From contig JBDHXH010000003.1 of NCBI GenBank assembly GCA_039810605.1, forward strand, positions 20,635 through 84,634: 64,000 bases of DNA, given 5' to 3'. The stretch is from JAGPCH01 sp039810605. GTDB lineage: Bacteria; Bacteroidota; Ignavibacteria; Tepidaquicellales; Tepidaquicellaceae. The position numbers and the translations under genes were made by a program. This document shows positions 1 to 7,942 of the stretch, piece after piece (the stretch's first letter is position 1; each line of letters begins with the position of its first letter). Below the pieces are notes generated by a model. The model ran no database searches. It was not told where the DNA came from and saw only the letters and a program-made list of their open reading frames with translations.

Positions 1-2277
1 ATTCTTAATCTGTTCCTCTTTTTTCCAACTTGTCGAAGCAAGCTGAATGAGAAGCCTTGCAATGGAAAGTTTGTCACCAAGTTTGCGGAATATCCTCAAG
101 CCTTCCATGTATTGATCGTATGCCTTATCTGCTTCACCAAAGAATGTTGATGCTGCTGCAAGGTTCACAATGGACAATCCGATTGTCTGCTCATCTCCTG
201 TTTCTCTTCCAAGATTGAGAGCTTTCTCATGATAAACAACCGACTGATGGATATTGTCGGAAATGAAATAATAATTTCCAATATTGTTATAGCAAAGCGC
301 CAATAAAATTTTGTCATCAATCCTTTCGCAGATTTTCAGACTTTCGTTGAGATAGTTTATTGAATCTTCAAACTTGCCAAGCTGACTGGCATAATAACCG
401 GCATTGATGAGAGCAAAAGATTTCAGTCTATCTTCATAATTAATTTTCTTCGCGAGCAATTTCCTGTAGAACTCATAACCTTCGGCGATACTTCCGTTCA
501 ACTCCCAGCATTCCCCTGTTTCGTTTACAAGCTGCAGTGCGAGTGATGGCTCTGATTCAATTCCCCAATCAATAGAAGCTCTTATGTTGTCAATTTCTTC
601 CCTTACTTCTTTGTAATCATTAATTTGAACTGCTCCTTTTTGTGAAAGCCGCGAATGACAAAACTGATAAAAATATTGATTGTGCCGTATCATAAACTTC
701 TCTGTCTCTTTAAATATTTCTCCCGCATAAGTCTTAATTGTTTCAAGCATGGAATATCTGTAATTTCCATCAGATTCGTTTCTGACAACCAGCGACTTAT
801 CCAGCAGCTTGCCAAGCAGATCCATAATTTCAAATTCCTCAAGCCCGTTACTAGCGCAAACATATTCAGCTGCCTCAAGCGAGCATCCTCCGGAAAATAC
901 CGAAAGCCTTTCGAAAAGAGTTTTCTCTTTGTCAGAAAGCAAATCGTAACTCCAGTCAATCATTGCTTTCAAAGTTTGCTGTCTCGGAAGAGCAGTTCTG
1001 CTTCCGGTTGTAAACAATCTGAATCTGTCATTTATTTTATCAAGAATGTTTTCGACTGAAAGAACTTTTATCCTCGCAGCCGCAAGTTCAATTGCAAGGG
1101 GAATTCCGTCAAGCCTGTTACATAGTTCTGCAACTGCGGATGCATTTGCCTTGCTTACACTAAAGCGCGAATTAACAAGCTTTGCTCTGTCAATGAAAAG
1201 TTTGACAGCTTCGTAATCAGAAATATTTTTCTCGTTTACAGGATTCTTCATATCAGGAAGAGAAAGTGACCGGAGAGGATAAACAGTTTCGCCCTGAATC
1301 TTCAATGTTTCACGGCTTGTTGCAATCACTTTAACTTTTCCGCAAGAAAGCAGCAGTCGTTCAATTATTATTGAGCAGACAGAGAGGAGATGCTCACAAT
1401 TATCGAGTATCAGCAACATCTCCTTGTCTCTCATGAAATCAATTACGAAATCAATTGGCTGCTTTGCAGTATCAACGTTTATCTTGAGGACAGAAGCAAT
1501 TTCCCTTACGACATTTTCCGGATCTGAAATTGATGCCAACTCAACAAACCAGACTCCGTTTTCAAATTCATCTATGACTCCTTCCGCCAATTTAATTGAC
1601 AGCCGTGTCTTACCTGTTCCTCCGGGTCCCGTAATTGTCAGAAGCCGGTTTTCATTCAATATCAATTTCATTTCGGAAAGTTCTTCTGTCCTTCCGATGA
1701 ATGCTGTTGACTGAACAGGAAGATTATGTCTTCTTGCATCGAGAGTCTTTATCGGGGGAAATTCATTGGGGATGCCATCAATCAACAACTGAAATATATT
1801 GATCGGTCTGACAAGGTCTTTCAATTTCCTTTCGCCGAGATTTCTCAATCTAAATTCATCGTTGAGAAGTTCGTATGTATCTTCCGAAATCAGAGTCTGT
1901 CCTCCGTTCGCTGAAGACATAAGCCGTTGAACTCGCGTGAGCGTAATGTATCCGACATATTCACCGCTGTTGAATTCTGCTTCGCCAGTATGAATTCCCA
2001 TTCTCACTTTCACATTAGCATCACCCCAAGACTCGTTATGCATCGAAGTTTGAGCCTGCGCAGCGGCTCGCACCGCATCAGATGCTGATTCAAAAGACGC
2101 ATAAAATGCGTCTCCCAATTTCTTAAAGATAAATCCTCTATTCTTTTCAATTGATTGTGTAAGTATTGAATTGTGTCTTTCAAGTATGGATTCATGCGCA
2201 TCCGGAAACCTCTGCACGAGCCTCGTGCTGCCTTCAATATCGGTGAAAAGAAATGTTACTGTCCCTTCGGGAATCAT
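1..2277 (-). CDS. Cyclase-like/STAND ATPase/TPR signalling protein (3' end outside window)
   Basis: The reverse strand is open from ATG at 2277 to the window edge (759 codons, no stop), so the C-terminus is missing. The N-terminus (about 1-165) is a class III nucleotide cyclase-like domain with the metal-binding motifs FTDIEGST and GDAF. A STAND/AAA ATPase follows, with Walker A GPGGTGKT and a Walker B-like LLILDNCEHLL, then a helical region and TPR-like repeats near the window edge. It is a paralogue of the gene at 3599, which lies divergently about 1.3 kb away. At the position of the usual transition-state Asn (NRAAR in typical cyclases) it has Thr (TRVQR), so cyclase activity is uncertain. 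The domain order is what is seen; a role in signal-dependent regulation is inferred from STAND proteins in general. The ligand is unknown. Confidence 0.85.
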   Translation of the reverse strand, partial: MIPEGTVTFLFTDIEGSTRLVQRFPDAHESILERHNSILTQSIEKNRGFIFKKLGDAFYASFESASDAVRAAAQAQTSMHNESWGDANVKVRMGIHTGEAEFNSGEYVGYITLTRVQRLMSSANGGQTLISEDTYELLNDEFRLRNLGERKLKDLVRPINIFQLLIDGIPNEFPPIKTLDARRHNLPVQSTAFIGRTEELSEMKLILNENRLLTITGPGGTGKTRLSIKLAEGVIDEFENGVWFVELASISDPENVVREIASVLKINVDTAKQPIDFVIDFMRDKEMLLILDNCEHLLSVCSIIIERLLLSCGKVKVIATSRETLKIQGETVYPLRSLSLPDMKNPVNEKNISDYEAVKLFIDRAKLVNSRFSVSKANASAVAELCNRLDGIPLAIELAAARIKVLSVENILDKINDRFRLFTTGSRTALPRQQTLKAMIDWSYDLLSDKEKTLFERLSVFSGGCSLEAAEYVCASNGLEEFEIMDLLGKLLDKSLVVRNESDGNYRYSMLETIKTYAGEIFKETEKFMIRHNQYFYQFCHSRLSQKGAVQINDYKEVREEIDNIRASIDWGIESEPSLALQLVNETGECWELNGSIAEGYEFYRKLLAKKINYEDRLKSFALINAGYYASQLGKFEDSINYLNESLKICERIDDKILLALCYNNIGNYYFISDNIHQSVVYHEKALNLGRETGDEQTIGLSIVNLAAASTFFGEADKAYDQYMEGLRIFRKLGDKLSIARLLIQLASTSWKKEEQIKN

Positions 2278-2880
2278 AATGTGCTGATAAATAGCTTAGA
2301 TTGTTTTCGGTAAAGACAAAGTTTACAGACTTTTAGGTTTGCTGATACGGGAGTAAGCATACTTGAATAATTCGGATTGTGAATAAGTCAAATTAATAAA
2401 GCAACACTATATTTTAAATGTATTGCGGAAGGATGCTAATCTATGTAAATCTATATGACTGCAGTTCACTCATCCGTCCAACCGATCTCCGAAAGTCAGA
2501 TCAAAATCTTAGGTCCGCTTTTCTTTTGAAAGATCAAAAGAAAAGCTTGGCAAAAGAAAAATCTCCCGCTGGTGAAAAATTGCCGGAAATTCATGCGCAA
2601 TGGCGGCAAGAATTGCAACACGTACTGCGCTTCTTATTTTTTCGACCGCTTCGTTACCGGCAATTCTTGCTTATCGCCATTGCTTTGAATTTCTTATCGG
2701 CAATTTTTCACAGGCGGGTTTGTTTTCAAAAAAAATATTTTAGCTTCCGATTTTGATTTACTTTCTAAGTTATTACTCGATTTCAAAATTAATTTGGACA
2801 TCATTGTGCAGTTCATGATTGGATTCATTCATTTTTCATTTTCGGATAAATTTGTTTTGAGTAAGTTTGCTAATTGATTT
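2278..2880. other. 600-bp intergenic region between divergent genes
   Basis: This gap separates the leftward cyclase/STAND gene from the rightward outer-membrane protein gene. I see no convincing protein gene: the one longer open frame (2418-2756) runs through an inverted repeat and has no family-like features. The notable content is the large imperfect inverted repeat at 2565-2718. Promoters for both flanking genes should lie here, but I cannot place them with confidence. Confidence 0.6.
2565..2718. repeat. Large imperfect inverted repeat
   Basis: The left arm (2565-2615) and right arm (2661-2718) are imperfect reverse complements of about 50-58 bp. Shared blocks are CCCGC, GTGAAAAATTGCCG, CAATGGCG and CAAGAATTG, with small indels between them. 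The 45-bp spacer is TTC/CGT-rich. The flanks also contain a shorter dyad (CTTTTGA/TCAAAAG near 2523-2540). The arrangement could form a long cruciform or an RNA hairpin. It resembles dispersed palindromic elements between genes in this phylum, but copy number cannot be judged from one window. Confidence 0.75.
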
Positions 2881-3495
2881 ATGAAGATAGTATTACTCGC
2901 ATCCGTTATTTTTTTCTTTGGTTTCGGAGAAGTCAATGCGCAGAACTCCGGTAATACAAATCAATGGTCGTTCTCAATAGAATCAAATTTCTATTTTGCA
3001 GAAACATTCAATATACTCCCGGTGATAATGGCAGACAGGAACAAACTTCACGTAGAATCAAGATACAATTATGAAGACCTCAAGACAATTTCACTTTGGG
3101 CGGGATACAATTTTGAAGGAGGGAACAATTTTACATACAAGGTCACACCCATGCTTGGAGGAGTTGCCGGCAGAACCGGCGGCGCGGCTGCCGGACTTGA
3201 AATGGATTTGAATTTTGTCCGGCTAAATTTATACGCCGAATCTGAATATGTATTTGATTTTGAATCGAAAGAAAATAATTATTTTTATAACTGGCTTGAC
3301 TTCTCCTATGCACCTCTTGATTTTCTGTGGTTCGGCATAAGCGGTCAAAGGACGAAGGCATTGAATGAAGACTCTGACATTCAGCATGGTTTCTTTGCAG
3401 GAGGAAGTTATAAGAATTTTGAAGTGAATGGTTATATGTATAATCCCGGAAAAGATGAACTGACATATATTCTAACCTTATCTTTTGGTTTTTGA
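2881..3495 (+). CDS. Small predicted outer-membrane beta-barrel protein
   Basis: The 204-residue product starts with a signal peptide (MKIVLLASVIFFFGFGEVNA, cleavage near residue 20). The rest has alternating hydrophobic/polar stretches rich in Tyr, Phe and Gly and ends in an aromatic residue (LSFGF), as outer-membrane barrels do. No enzyme motif is visible. It is followed after about 100 bp by the cyclase/STAND gene in the same direction. I do not recognise a specific family; the barrel and outer-membrane location are inferred from composition and the C-terminal Phe. Confidence 0.7.
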   Translation: MKIVLLASVIFFFGFGEVNAQNSGNTNQWSFSIESNFYFAETFNILPVIMADRNKLHVESRYNYEDLKTISLWAGYNFEGGNNFTYKVTPMLGGVAGRTGGAAAGLEMDLNFVRLNLYAESEYVFDFESKENNYFYNWLDFSYAPLDFLWFGISGQRTKALNEDSDIQHGFFAGGSYKNFEVNGYMYNPGKDELTYILTLSFGF

Positions 3496-3598
3496 TATGA
3501 ATTTTTTTAATGTCATAATTATCCGTCCCTGATGAAACTTTTCATTTCTAAAATGTATTTTTATTTTGTAATCATATTTTGTTTAAAAACTTTTTGAT

Positions 3599-6439
3599 TT
3601 GAATAAAGCAGCAAGCGGCAACGTTACTTTCCTCTTCACCGACATTGAAGGCAGTACAAAACTCGCACAGGAATTCCCTGACACTTATAATTCCTTAATA
3701 CAGCAGCATGATACAATTTTAAGCAGCGTGATCGAATCCAACAACGGGTTTACTTTCAAGAAAGTCGGCGACGCATTCTGCTGCAGTTTTGAAAATACTG
3801 CAGATGCCCTGAAGGCTGCTCATGAATCGCAGCTAAAACTTAACGCTCACGATTGGGGAGTAGCAAAGATAAAAGTCAGGATGGGGCTTCACAGCGGGGA
3901 AGCCGAATACAAGAATTCTGACTATGTCGGTTACATTACACTTAGCCGTGTCAATCGAATCATGTCAGTTGCTCACGGTGGACAAGTACTGCTGACGCAG
4001 GAAATTTATGACACAATTGTAAATACAAATCCGGGCGGTTTATCATTCCGCGACCTTGGCGAAAGAAAACTCAAAGACATAATTCTTCCGGAACATGTTT
4101 ACCAGCTTTCTGCCGAAGGTCTTCCCGTTGATTTCCCGCCTCTCAAAAGTCTTGACTTCCGTCCAAACAATCTTCCGCTTCAGATTACAAAATTTATCGG
4201 AAGAGAAAAAGAAATTGACTCCGTCAAACAGTTATTGAGATCTGCACGGATGCTGACTATAGTTGGTCCGGGTGGAACCGGTAAGACCAGACTTGCACTA
4301 AGAGCAGCCAATGACCTGATTGATGAATTTGAGAACGGCGTCTGGTTCGTTGAGCTGTCAGCGCTTAATGACCCTGAACTCATTGAAAATGAAATCTTGC
4401 AAACACTGAAATTGAAAGAAGAAGGCGACAAAAGCATAATTGATACGCTAAAAGAATTTCTAAAGGACAAGCAGTTGCTTATGATATTTGACAATAGTGA
4501 ACATCTTCTCGACAAGTGTGCTTCACTGGTAGTTGTCTTGCTTCAATCGTGCGCAAGACTCAAAATTATCTCAACCAGCAGGGAGTCTTTTAACATCAGT
4601 GGCGAAACAATATATAAAGTCCCACCGCTTTCTGTCCCGGATCCGGGGAAAATTTTTACTGAAGAATCCATTCTCGAATTTGAATCTGCAAAACTCTTCC
4701 TTGACAGAGCTACTTCTATCAAACATGATTTTAAAATAACCGGCGATAACGTCAATGCACTTGCAGTATTATGCAGAAGACTTGACGGAATTCCCTTTGC
4801 AATCGAACTCGCAGCAACAAGAGTTAACGTTCTCCCGGTTGAAAAAATCTTGGAGAGGTTAAATGACAGATTTAAATTACTGACTCGTGGCGGTTCGACC
4901 GTCTTACCTCACCATCAGACATTGCGGGCGCTCATTGACTGGAGTTATGATTTGCTTAATGATAAAGAGAAAGTACTTCTTCATCGCCTTTCAGTTTTTA
5001 TGGGTGGATGGACTTATGAGGCGGCTGAAGAAATATGCTCCGATGAGACCATTGATGAATTTGAAATTCTCGATCTTCTCACAAGTCTTGAAAATAAGTC
5101 ACTGATTAATGTCATCGAAACTGAAGGCATGAACCGCTACAACATGCTTGAAACTATTAAGCAATATTGTGCAGAAAAATTTCCGGATAAATCCACTACA
5201 ATGAAAAAACATCTGGACTATTTTCTTAAACTTTCTGATGCCGATGAAATGAAATCAAAGGGTATCGAACAGATCCAATGGGTAAGAATGCTTGATGCCG
5301 ATCTCGATAACCTCCGAACGGCAATACAATGGTCTTTTGAAAAAGAAGAAGAGACTTCATTCAGATTCGTTTACCTTCTTTCTAACTTCTGGCTGATAAA
5401 AGGATATTTCAAAGATGGATATCAGATTGCCAAAAAGGCGCTTGCTATAGAAACTGTAACAGATAAAAAACTTCGCGCTCAAGCTCTGCTTACTTCAGCA
5501 GAAATGTGCTACAACCTCGGAAATTTTCCGGAGTTGGAAAAATCGGCGAATGAAAGTATGTCTCTGTTCCGCGAAGCAGAAGATAAATATGGAATTGCGG
5601 CATGTCTCATTCAACTTGGAAACGTCAGTTTCACAAATCTTGACATGCAAAAAGCTAAAGAATATTTTGATGAAGCGCTTAAGATCAGCAATGAGATAGA
5701 TTCAAAAGTGCTCAAAGCAAAAGCTTTGCGCAATCTGTCATTCCTGGAAAATCAGGATATTGATTACACCGCTGCCCTGAATCTTAAGGAAGAATCTCTG
5801 AAGATTTTCAGAGAGATAAAAGACATGTACAACACAGCCTTTGCTCTTGCTACGCTTGGAATATTCGAGTATCAGAGAGGACATCTCGAAAGAGCCAATT
5901 CATTTTCTGAAGAGAGCCTTTCGATTGCAAGGGAAAACGGAGATCAGTATTTCATTTCAATTAATCTCATAAATCTCGGACGTATTTATTCGGAAAAAAA
6001 AGATTTTCTGAAAGCAGAATACTTCATTGAAGATTCCCTCAAGATAATCAAAGAATACGGATATTCTTTGAATCTTCATCCGGCTTTGATTAACCTCGCC
6101 AAAATTTCCAAAGATAAAGGCGACTGTAAAAAGGCAATTGAAACATACAGGGAATTTCTGCGGGGCAGTTCAAATTCAGGTGGCAATTTCTTCCTCAAGC
6201 ATGCATTAATCGGAATGTCTGAATGTTATTTCAAGCTCAAAGACTTTGAGCAATCACTTCGTCTGATTACATACTCTGAAAAAAATGCAGAAGAAACCAA
6301 AATTAAATTTTCCGAAAATGAAAGCGCTTTTCTTTCCGACTACAAAAGTTTGATTAAGGAAAAACTGACCGATGAAAAGTATTCTGAATGTAAGGAAGAA
6401 GGCCTCGAGTTGAGTATTGAAAAGCTCATCTCTTATTAA
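3599..6439 (+). CDS. Cyclase-like/STAND ATPase/TPR signalling protein
   Basis: The 946-residue protein starts at TTG; the start fits because NVTFLFTDIEGST lies 8 residues in, as in the paralogue at 1-2277. Residues about 8-170 form a class III nucleotide cyclase-like domain (metal Asp15 and Asp58 in GDAF). The transition-state Asn position appears to be Ser116 (SRVNR) while the Arg is kept. Residues about 195-500 are a STAND ATPase (Walker A GPGGTGKT at 223-230, Walker B-like LLMIFDNSEHLL) with a winged-helix-like part. Residues about 540-900 are tandem TPR repeats. No membrane segment or signal peptide is seen, so it is probably cytoplasmic. Such proteins couple ligand sensing by the TPR/STAND part to an output domain. 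A terminator-like hairpin follows. Confidence 0.88.
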   Translation: MNKAASGNVTFLFTDIEGSTKLAQEFPDTYNSLIQQHDTILSSVIESNNGFTFKKVGDAFCCSFENTADALKAAHESQLKLNAHDWGVAKIKVRMGLHSGEAEYKNSDYVGYITLSRVNRIMSVAHGGQVLLTQEIYDTIVNTNPGGLSFRDLGERKLKDIILPEHVYQLSAEGLPVDFPPLKSLDFRPNNLPLQITKFIGREKEIDSVKQLLRSARMLTIVGPGGTGKTRLALRAANDLIDEFENGVWFVELSALNDPELIENEILQTLKLKEEGDKSIIDTLKEFLKDKQLLMIFDNSEHLLDKCASLVVVLLQSCARLKIISTSRESFNISGETIYKVPPLSVPDPGKIFTEESILEFESAKLFLDRATSIKHDFKITGDNVNALAVLCRRLDGIPFAIELAATRVNVLPVEKILERLNDRFKLLTRGGSTVLPHHQTLRALIDWSYDLLNDKEKVLLHRLSVFMGGWTYEAAEEICSDETIDEFEILDLLTSLENKSLINVIETEGMNRYNMLETIKQYCAEKFPDKSTTMKKHLDYFLKLSDADEMKSKGIEQIQWVRMLDADLDNLRTAIQWSFEKEEETSFRFVYLLSNFWLIKGYFKDGYQIAKKALAIETVTDKKLRAQALLTSAEMCYNLGNFPELEKSANESMSLFREAEDKYGIAACLIQLGNVSFTNLDMQKAKEYFDEALKISNEIDSKVLKAKALRNLSFLENQDIDYTAALNLKEESLKIFREIKDMYNTAFALATLGIFEYQRGHLERANSFSEESLSIARENGDQYFISINLINLGRIYSEKKDFLKAEYFIEDSLKIIKEYGYSLNLHPALINLAKISKDKGDCKKAIETYREFLRGSSNSGGNFFLKHALIGMSECYFKLKDFEQSLRLITYSEKNAEETKIKFSENESAFLSDYKSLIKEKLTDEKYSECKEEGLELSIEKLISY

Positions 6440-6443
6440 TAAA

Positions 6444-6478
6444 AAAATGAGGCACGAAAAAAATCCGCGCCTCATTTT
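6444..6478. terminator. Bidirectional terminator hairpin
   Basis: Perfect 10-bp arms AAAATGAGGC (6444-6453) and GCCTCATTTT (6469-6478) flank a 15-nt loop. It sits between the convergent ends of the cyclase/STAND gene (6439) and the T9SS cargo gene (6502). A-rich sequence before and T-rich sequence after give a U-tract in either direction. Confidence 0.85.
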
Positions 6479-6501
6479 CAAGACTGAATAATTGTTAATC
6501 T

Positions 6502-7665
6502 TTACTTAAGTAAAACCATTCTCTTCGTTTCAATGTACTTTCCCGAAGTTATCGTGTAGAAATAAGTACCGCTTGATAAATTGGAGGCATTGAACGTCAT
6601 GCCGTAATAACCGGCATCTTTAATTTCGTTTAACAATACTGCCACTTCCCTGCCGCCCGCATCATACAAAACAATATTAACATTTCCGCTACGCGCTATG
6701 TTAAAATCAATTCGTGTCTCGGGATTGAATGGATTTGGATAATTTTGCGAAATGGAGTATGCATCAGGTGTTCCGACATTTACTTCATTGTTCAGATTGA
6801 AATACTCATTGTTTCCGTTATAATCAACCTGCTTCAGCCTATATCTGTATTTTCCGGAATTGAGCTTTTCATTGAATTCATAACTCCTTGATGAAATCGA
6901 ATTTCCCGATCCGGAGACAAATCCTGCAATGCTCCATTGAAGATCAGTTTTATTTCCGAGAGCCATCCTTTGAATTTCAAACCCGGAATTGTTGGTCTCG
7001 CTTGCCGTTGTCCATCTCAATTTAATATTGTTTGCATTTACATCGGAAGTAAAACTCGAAAGTTCGACAGGTAATGGAGGATTCGGGTCATCAATAACCA
7101 ACGTTCCTTCGGAATTCAAACTTGCAAGGTGTCCGTCAACGTAGCCGCTCACTTCGGTAAATGGATCTCCGAAGGTAGAATCTCTCCATTGAAGATTCAA
7201 AGGAACCTGGGCAAAAGATGGCGCGGTCGTAGTAAGAAGAACTGTTACTATTCTCGTTCCCGGGAATACATCCGATACTATGGGACCATTGCCCGGAGGT
7301 ATATATGGATTGATGAACAGCCTAAGCTGATTTCCCGATATAGAAGGAAATCTTGGAACCGCATCAGGATTCGTAAATTCACTCGATCCGGAAACTATCG
7401 AATAAGATAATGTACCTCCGTTTGCTATTGCCGGATTAAAAAGTAATATGTATTGCCCCGATGCAAACTCAAAAGGTCCGGACTGCTGTGAATTAGAGTG
7501 GTAAATTGCAATGTCGAAAGTAAGTTCATTATTGGAGCGTGATCCCGTTCCAATATGTACATTGCGAGCCGACAGTTGATAGAGCGGGTTTATTGCCTTT
7601 GAAACTTGCGGAAATAAAACCAAAAATACCGCAGCACTCGCCAAAAACTTTAAATAATTTTTCAT
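6502..7665 (-). CDS. Secreted T9SS cargo protein with fibronectin-like domain
   Basis: The 387-residue product has a signal peptide (about 1-24, ending SKA). A beta-sandwich-like domain spans about 25-180. The next part (about 190-290) begins LPVELSSFTSDVNANNIKL and is the fibronectin-like module common in T9SS cargo of this phylum. A C-terminal sorting domain (about 300-387) has SQNYPNPFNPETRI and ends KRMVLLK. T9SS moves such proteins across the outer membrane and attaches or releases them. No catalytic motif is visible, so the protein's own role is unknown; an adhesive or binding role is only a guess. Confidence 0.88.
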   Translation of the reverse strand: MKNYLKFLASAAVFLVLFPQVSKAINPLYQLSARNVHIGTGSRSNNELTFDIAIYHSNSQQSGPFEFASGQYILLFNPAIANGGTLSYSIVSGSSEFTNPDAVPRFPSISGNQLRLFINPYIPPGNGPIVSDVFPGTRIVTVLLTTTAPSFAQVPLNLQWRDSTFGDPFTEVSGYVDGHLASLNSEGTLVIDDPNPPLPVELSSFTSDVNANNIKLRWTTASETNNSGFEIQRMALGNKTDLQWSIAGFVSGSGNSISSRSYEFNEKLNSGKYRYRLKQVDYNGNNEYFNLNNEVNVGTPDAYSISQNYPNPFNPETRIDFNIARSGNVNIVLYDAGGREVAVLLNEIKDAGYYGMTFNASNLSSGTYFYTITSGKYIETKRMVLLK

Positions 7666-7942
7666 AATTTATTTTTTTAATTGAGAATATTTTTTTGGGA
7701 AGAGATTGTCTTTGCAAAATATGATGAAAAGGTAACTCTTATCTGAAATTTGATGTCTCACTGTTTGAAGCAAATTAAGTAAATTGATTTCCAATTCAAA
7801 ATCAAATTATTTATATCCTACCTTCCGGCGCAGATGCTCGCTGTCCCGTAAGGTTAATCTCCTTAAACACCGGGTTCATGTCAGAGCAAAGTAAATTTCT
7901 TAAATAAATCTTTATAGTTAAATTTTCGAATAATATTTTTTC
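7666..7942. other. Intergenic region with a GC-richer block
   Basis: This 277-bp gap lies between two divergently transcribed secreted-protein genes and should hold both promoters. Most is AT-rich, but 7815-7880 is clearly richer in GC. On the minus strand this block reads as a 22-codon open frame (7811-7879, MNPVFKEINLTGQRASAPEG then RI). I cannot say whether it is a peptide, an RNA or a repeat relic. Confidence 0.45.

Noticed and set aside
2418..2756. 112-codon open frame in the intergenic region
   Set aside because: It reads through both arms of the inverted repeat and has no family-like sequence, ribosome site or conserved start.
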